From the NCBI GenBank assembly GCA_965214585.1, contig OZ243957.1, forward strand, positions 1,674,001 through 1,738,000: a DNA stretch of 64,000 bases, read 5' to 3'. A program made the translations under genes and the position numbers. The notes under the pieces are model-generated. The model was not told the origin of the DNA. It saw only the letters and a list, made by a program, of their open reading frames with translations, and made no database searches. Of the stretch, positions 62,310 through 64,000 are shown piece after piece; position 1 is the stretch's first letter; the number at the start of each line of letters is the position of its first letter. The stretch comes from JAHCHG01 sp965214585. GTDB taxonomy: Bacteria; Acidobacteriota; Blastocatellia; Pyrinomonadales; Pyrinomonadaceae.

Positions 62310-62894
62310 TCAACTGAAATTAACAAATTTGAGCATCGCCCTAAAAGAATCGCGGGCGAAACTTTTCTGCAAATATCCGACATACGGAAAAGCGATTTTC
62401 GCAAAAAAATCGTGCGGTTTTGCAAAGGCGTAAAGTTCGTAAAAAACCTCGTCCGTCTTTTTGTCCCATTCTATCGAAAACTGCTCTTCGCCCGTTTCCG
62501 AATGCGCCGGAAGCGTGCCGAAGGCAAAACCCGTTTTTTGAAAAAAATCGGTTTTTTCATCAAACAAATAAATGATGCGGCACGGATTCAAAGACCAGAA
62601 TCCGAGATGATTTATCATTGTAACAACAGTTTCGCCTTCCCCGATTGGCGCGTTTTCCGGGCGAATCTGCGTCCAGTCGAGCGCATACATCTGCCACGAA
62701 TTCATCGCGCGGACGGCTTTTTTATAAACATCTTCACCGTTTCCCAATTTTCGCCGCAGTTGATTTACAGGAAAATCCGTCGGCGCGTTTCGGTTTTTTG
62801 TTGCCCCGACATTTTCGTATGAAAAGTTTTCCCCCGATTGCTCCTCGATAAATTTTTCGATCTGCCGTTCAGTCGGTTTTGCCAGATAAAACAT
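62310..62894 (-). CDS. DUF1990 family protein
   Basis: A 194-aa cytoplasmic protein. DUF1990 (UPF0548) signature pieces: GNGEDVYKKAVRAMNSWQMYAL, GETVVTMINHLGFWSLNPCRIIYLFDE, FAFGTLPAHSETGEEQFSIEWD, FYELYAFAKPHDFFAKIAFPYVGYLQKSFARDS. Biochemical role unknown. A palindrome resembling a Fur box lies just upstream of its start. Confidence 0.88.
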   Translation of the reverse strand: MFYLAKPTERQIEKFIEEQSGENFSYENVGATKNRNAPTDFPVNQLRRKLGNGEDVYKKAVRAMNSWQMYALDWTQIRPENAPIGEGETVVTMINHLGFWSLNPCRIIYLFDEKTDFFQKTGFAFGTLPAHSETGEEQFSIEWDKKTDEVFYELYAFAKPHDFFAKIAFPYVGYLQKSFARDSFRAMLKFVNFS

Positions 62895-62916
62895 AAAATA
62901 ATTATCACATATTGAA

Positions 62917-62931
62917 AAATGATAATCATTT
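62917..62931. promoter_or_regulatory. Fur-box-like palindrome
   Basis: AAATGATAATCATTT, a perfect palindrome around a central A, placed 23-37 bases upstream of the DUF1990 ATG. It matches the TGATAATCA core of Fur sites. AT-rich context makes a chance match possible. Confidence 0.45.
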
Positions 62932-63056
62932 CAGCGCGTATAATTTTCGATAAATTCAATTACCAAAGTGCTGTTTTACAATAATTTTTTTCGGCGAAAT
63001 TCGGCAGGTTCGGTTGACTGGACAAAGCGAATAGTTTTATCATTTATAGTTCACGC

Positions 63057-63141
63057 GCCGGGGTGGCGAAATTGGTATACGCACTAGATTCAAAATCTAG
63101 CGGGCTTTACGCCCATGTCGGTTCGAGTCCGACCCTCGGCA
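63057..63141 (+). tRNA. tRNA-Leu(CAA)
   Basis: 85 nt. Acceptor GCCGGGG pairs with CCTCGGC with one G-T wobble. D-arm, anticodon stem CTAGA-TTCAAAA-TCTAG with anticodon CAA, a long variable arm (GCGGGCTTTACGCCC), T-arm GTCGG-TTCGAGT-CCGAC, discriminator A. CCA is not encoded. The long variable arm fits a class II leucine tRNA. Confidence 0.95.
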
Positions 63142-63182
63142 TTCTTAAATCATTTCTCCGCATCAATTTACACAACTTTTTC

Positions 63183-63672
63183 TTAGAAACTGTTTTAGAA
63201 AAGTAACGCCGGCATCTTGCCGGCTGTCGCATTAGTTTCTACACAAATCTAAAATTAAGATTTGTGTTCTTAGTCGCCAAAGGCGACAAACATAATAGCC
63301 TAGCGAGAATCGCTAGGTAAAATCGAACAAATGCCCCGTCGCTGAAAGCGACGAACAACCAATGACTATTGATGTTCGTCGCTTTCAGCGACACGGCTGT
63401 TTATTTGACAAAGACCTATGGTTTCGGCGAAACGCCTGCACCATAGGCTATAATGTTTGTCGCCTTTGACGACTAAGATTATTTGAATAAAAGTCAATAA
63501 ACATCGAGCTTACAAACTTGTATAGAAACTAATGGGCTGTCGTGGTGGCTTCCAGCCGCCACATTCTTGATTATATAAGCGCAAAGTTGCGCTTATATAA
63601 TCAAAGCGTCGGCAAGATGCCAACGCGACTGCCGGCAAGATGCCGGCATTGCTCTTTCAAAACAGCCTCTTA
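63183..63672. repeat. repeat family B, copy 6, split by a family C element
   Basis: Left TTAGAAACTGTTTTAGAAAA ... CCGGCTGTCG, right GGCTGTCGTGGTGGC ... TTTCAAAACAGCCTCTTA. The interruption at 63230-63534 has an 8-bp target duplication. The right end supplies the stop codon of the minus-strand nitroreductase gene. Confidence 0.85.
63230..63534. repeat. repeat family C, copy 4 (305-bp MITE, complete)
   Basis: Perfect inverted ends CATTAGTTTCTA and TAGAAACTAATG. Flanked by GGCTGTCG at 63222-63229 and 63535-63542, an 8-bp target duplication. Inner palindromes AGCGAGAATCGCT and GTCGCTGAAAGCGACGAAC. This copy defines the family ends. Confidence 0.9.
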
Positions 63673-64000
63673 CACGATTTGCATAATATCCGCGAGCGAT
63701 TTGCGCTTTATATTCGGCACTTTCGCGTTTTCCGCCGGATAGCCGACGGGAATTAATACGAACGGAACTTCATTTTTCGGGCGTTCTAAGATTTCCTGCA
63801 AAAACTTCATCGGACTCGGCGTGTGCGTCAAAGTGGCGAGTCCGGCGTTGTGCAAAGCGGCGAGCAGCATTCCGACGGCGATTCCGACTGATTCCTGACT
63901 GTAATAAGTCGGTTCGGTTTCGCCGTCTTGGGTAATTGTCGTGATGCGGAAAACGACGATCAGATAAGGCGCGATCTCCAGAAAAGGTTTGTGTTCGTCC
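63670..64000 (-). CDS. nitroreductase-family protein, 5' end outside window
   Basis: The C-terminal 109 residues are present, open to the window edge. Segments YYSQESVGIAVGMLLAALHNAGLATLTHTPSPM, FLQEILERP and FVLIPVGYPAENAKVP match FMN-dependent nitroreductases: the SVG-A-x-Q/L helix and GYP motif. The stop codon is supplied by the end of repeat B copy 6. Uses FMN and NAD(P)H on nitro or quinone substrates; the exact one is unknown. Confidence 0.8.
   Translation of the reverse strand, partial: DEHKPFLEIAPYLIVVFRITTITQDGETEPTYYSQESVGIAVGMLLAALHNAGLATLTHTPSPMKFLQEILERPKNEVPFVLIPVGYPAENAKVPNIKRKSLADIMQIV

Overview
The window looks like a chromosomal segment of an Acidobacteriota bacterium, most likely Blastocatellia or a Pyrinomonadaceae-like lineage. 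This is inferred from family content: an acidobacterial-type VWFA-domain protein, a very large Oar-like TonB-dependent receptor with an N-terminal carboxypeptidase-regulatory domain, a DUF5117/DUF4953-type zinc metalloprotease, a nickel superoxide dismutase, and a moderate-GC, A-rich coding style. No rRNA is present; one tRNA-Leu(CAA) is.

Region 1 (1-11104) is the most unusual part. It opens with the 3' part of a DUF1521 protein carrying the GDPHVD self-cleavage motif. A 597-aa protein of unknown function follows, then an array of overlapping gene pairs: complete, orphan or almost fully eroded copies of the 597-aa protein's C-terminal region, each immediately followed by a TPR lipoprotein gene whose start codon lies inside the conserved 3' end of the upstream copy. 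Five lipoprotein paralogues are present. Next come a SycD/LcrH-like TPR protein, an Asn/Ser/Gly-rich 557-aa protein, and a small protein resembling CdiI-type immunity proteins. The layout resembles a polymorphic effector/immunity locus with orphan C-terminal cassettes, but the C-terminal domain and the lipoproteins match no toxin or immunity family I can name.

Region 2 (11105-37400) is mixed housekeeping and accessory content: a PaoAB-like molybdo-hydroxylase pair lacking its large subunit, a lytic transglycosylase, the VWFA protein, a metalloprotease, a VanX-type dipeptidase, YceI, a mercuric-reductase-like flavoprotein, a type II restriction-modification pair whose methyltransferase has a HEAT-like N-terminus, a dicarboxylate symporter with an unusual insertion, a Uma2 nuclease, a rhomboid protease, SppA, an FG-GAP protein, a DUF72 protein and a methyltransferase.

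Region 3 (37614-53582) holds the TonB receptor, LipA, a ParDE toxin-antitoxin pair, a membrane-protein/regulator pair with a clear promoter between two operator-like palindromes, a nickel-SOD cluster (sodN, an S26 maturation protease, two small genes and eroded protease relics), ferredoxin, TruA with an altered catalytic motif, a thioesterase, a hydrolase, a GT-C-like membrane protein, a lipoprotein and an AI-2E-family permease.

Region 4 (53837-64000) carries the high-affinity phosphate operon pstSCAB-phoU (minus strand) with 11-bp-period Pho-box-like repeats upstream, a response regulator, a Crp/Fnr regulator, a DUF1990 protein behind a Fur-like palindrome, tRNA-Leu and a truncated nitroreductase gene.

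Intergenic space is crowded with small non-coding palindromic repeats in at least seven families (A-G below). Several show target-site duplications or sit inside one another. No transposase gene is present, so they behave like MITEs mobilised from elsewhere.
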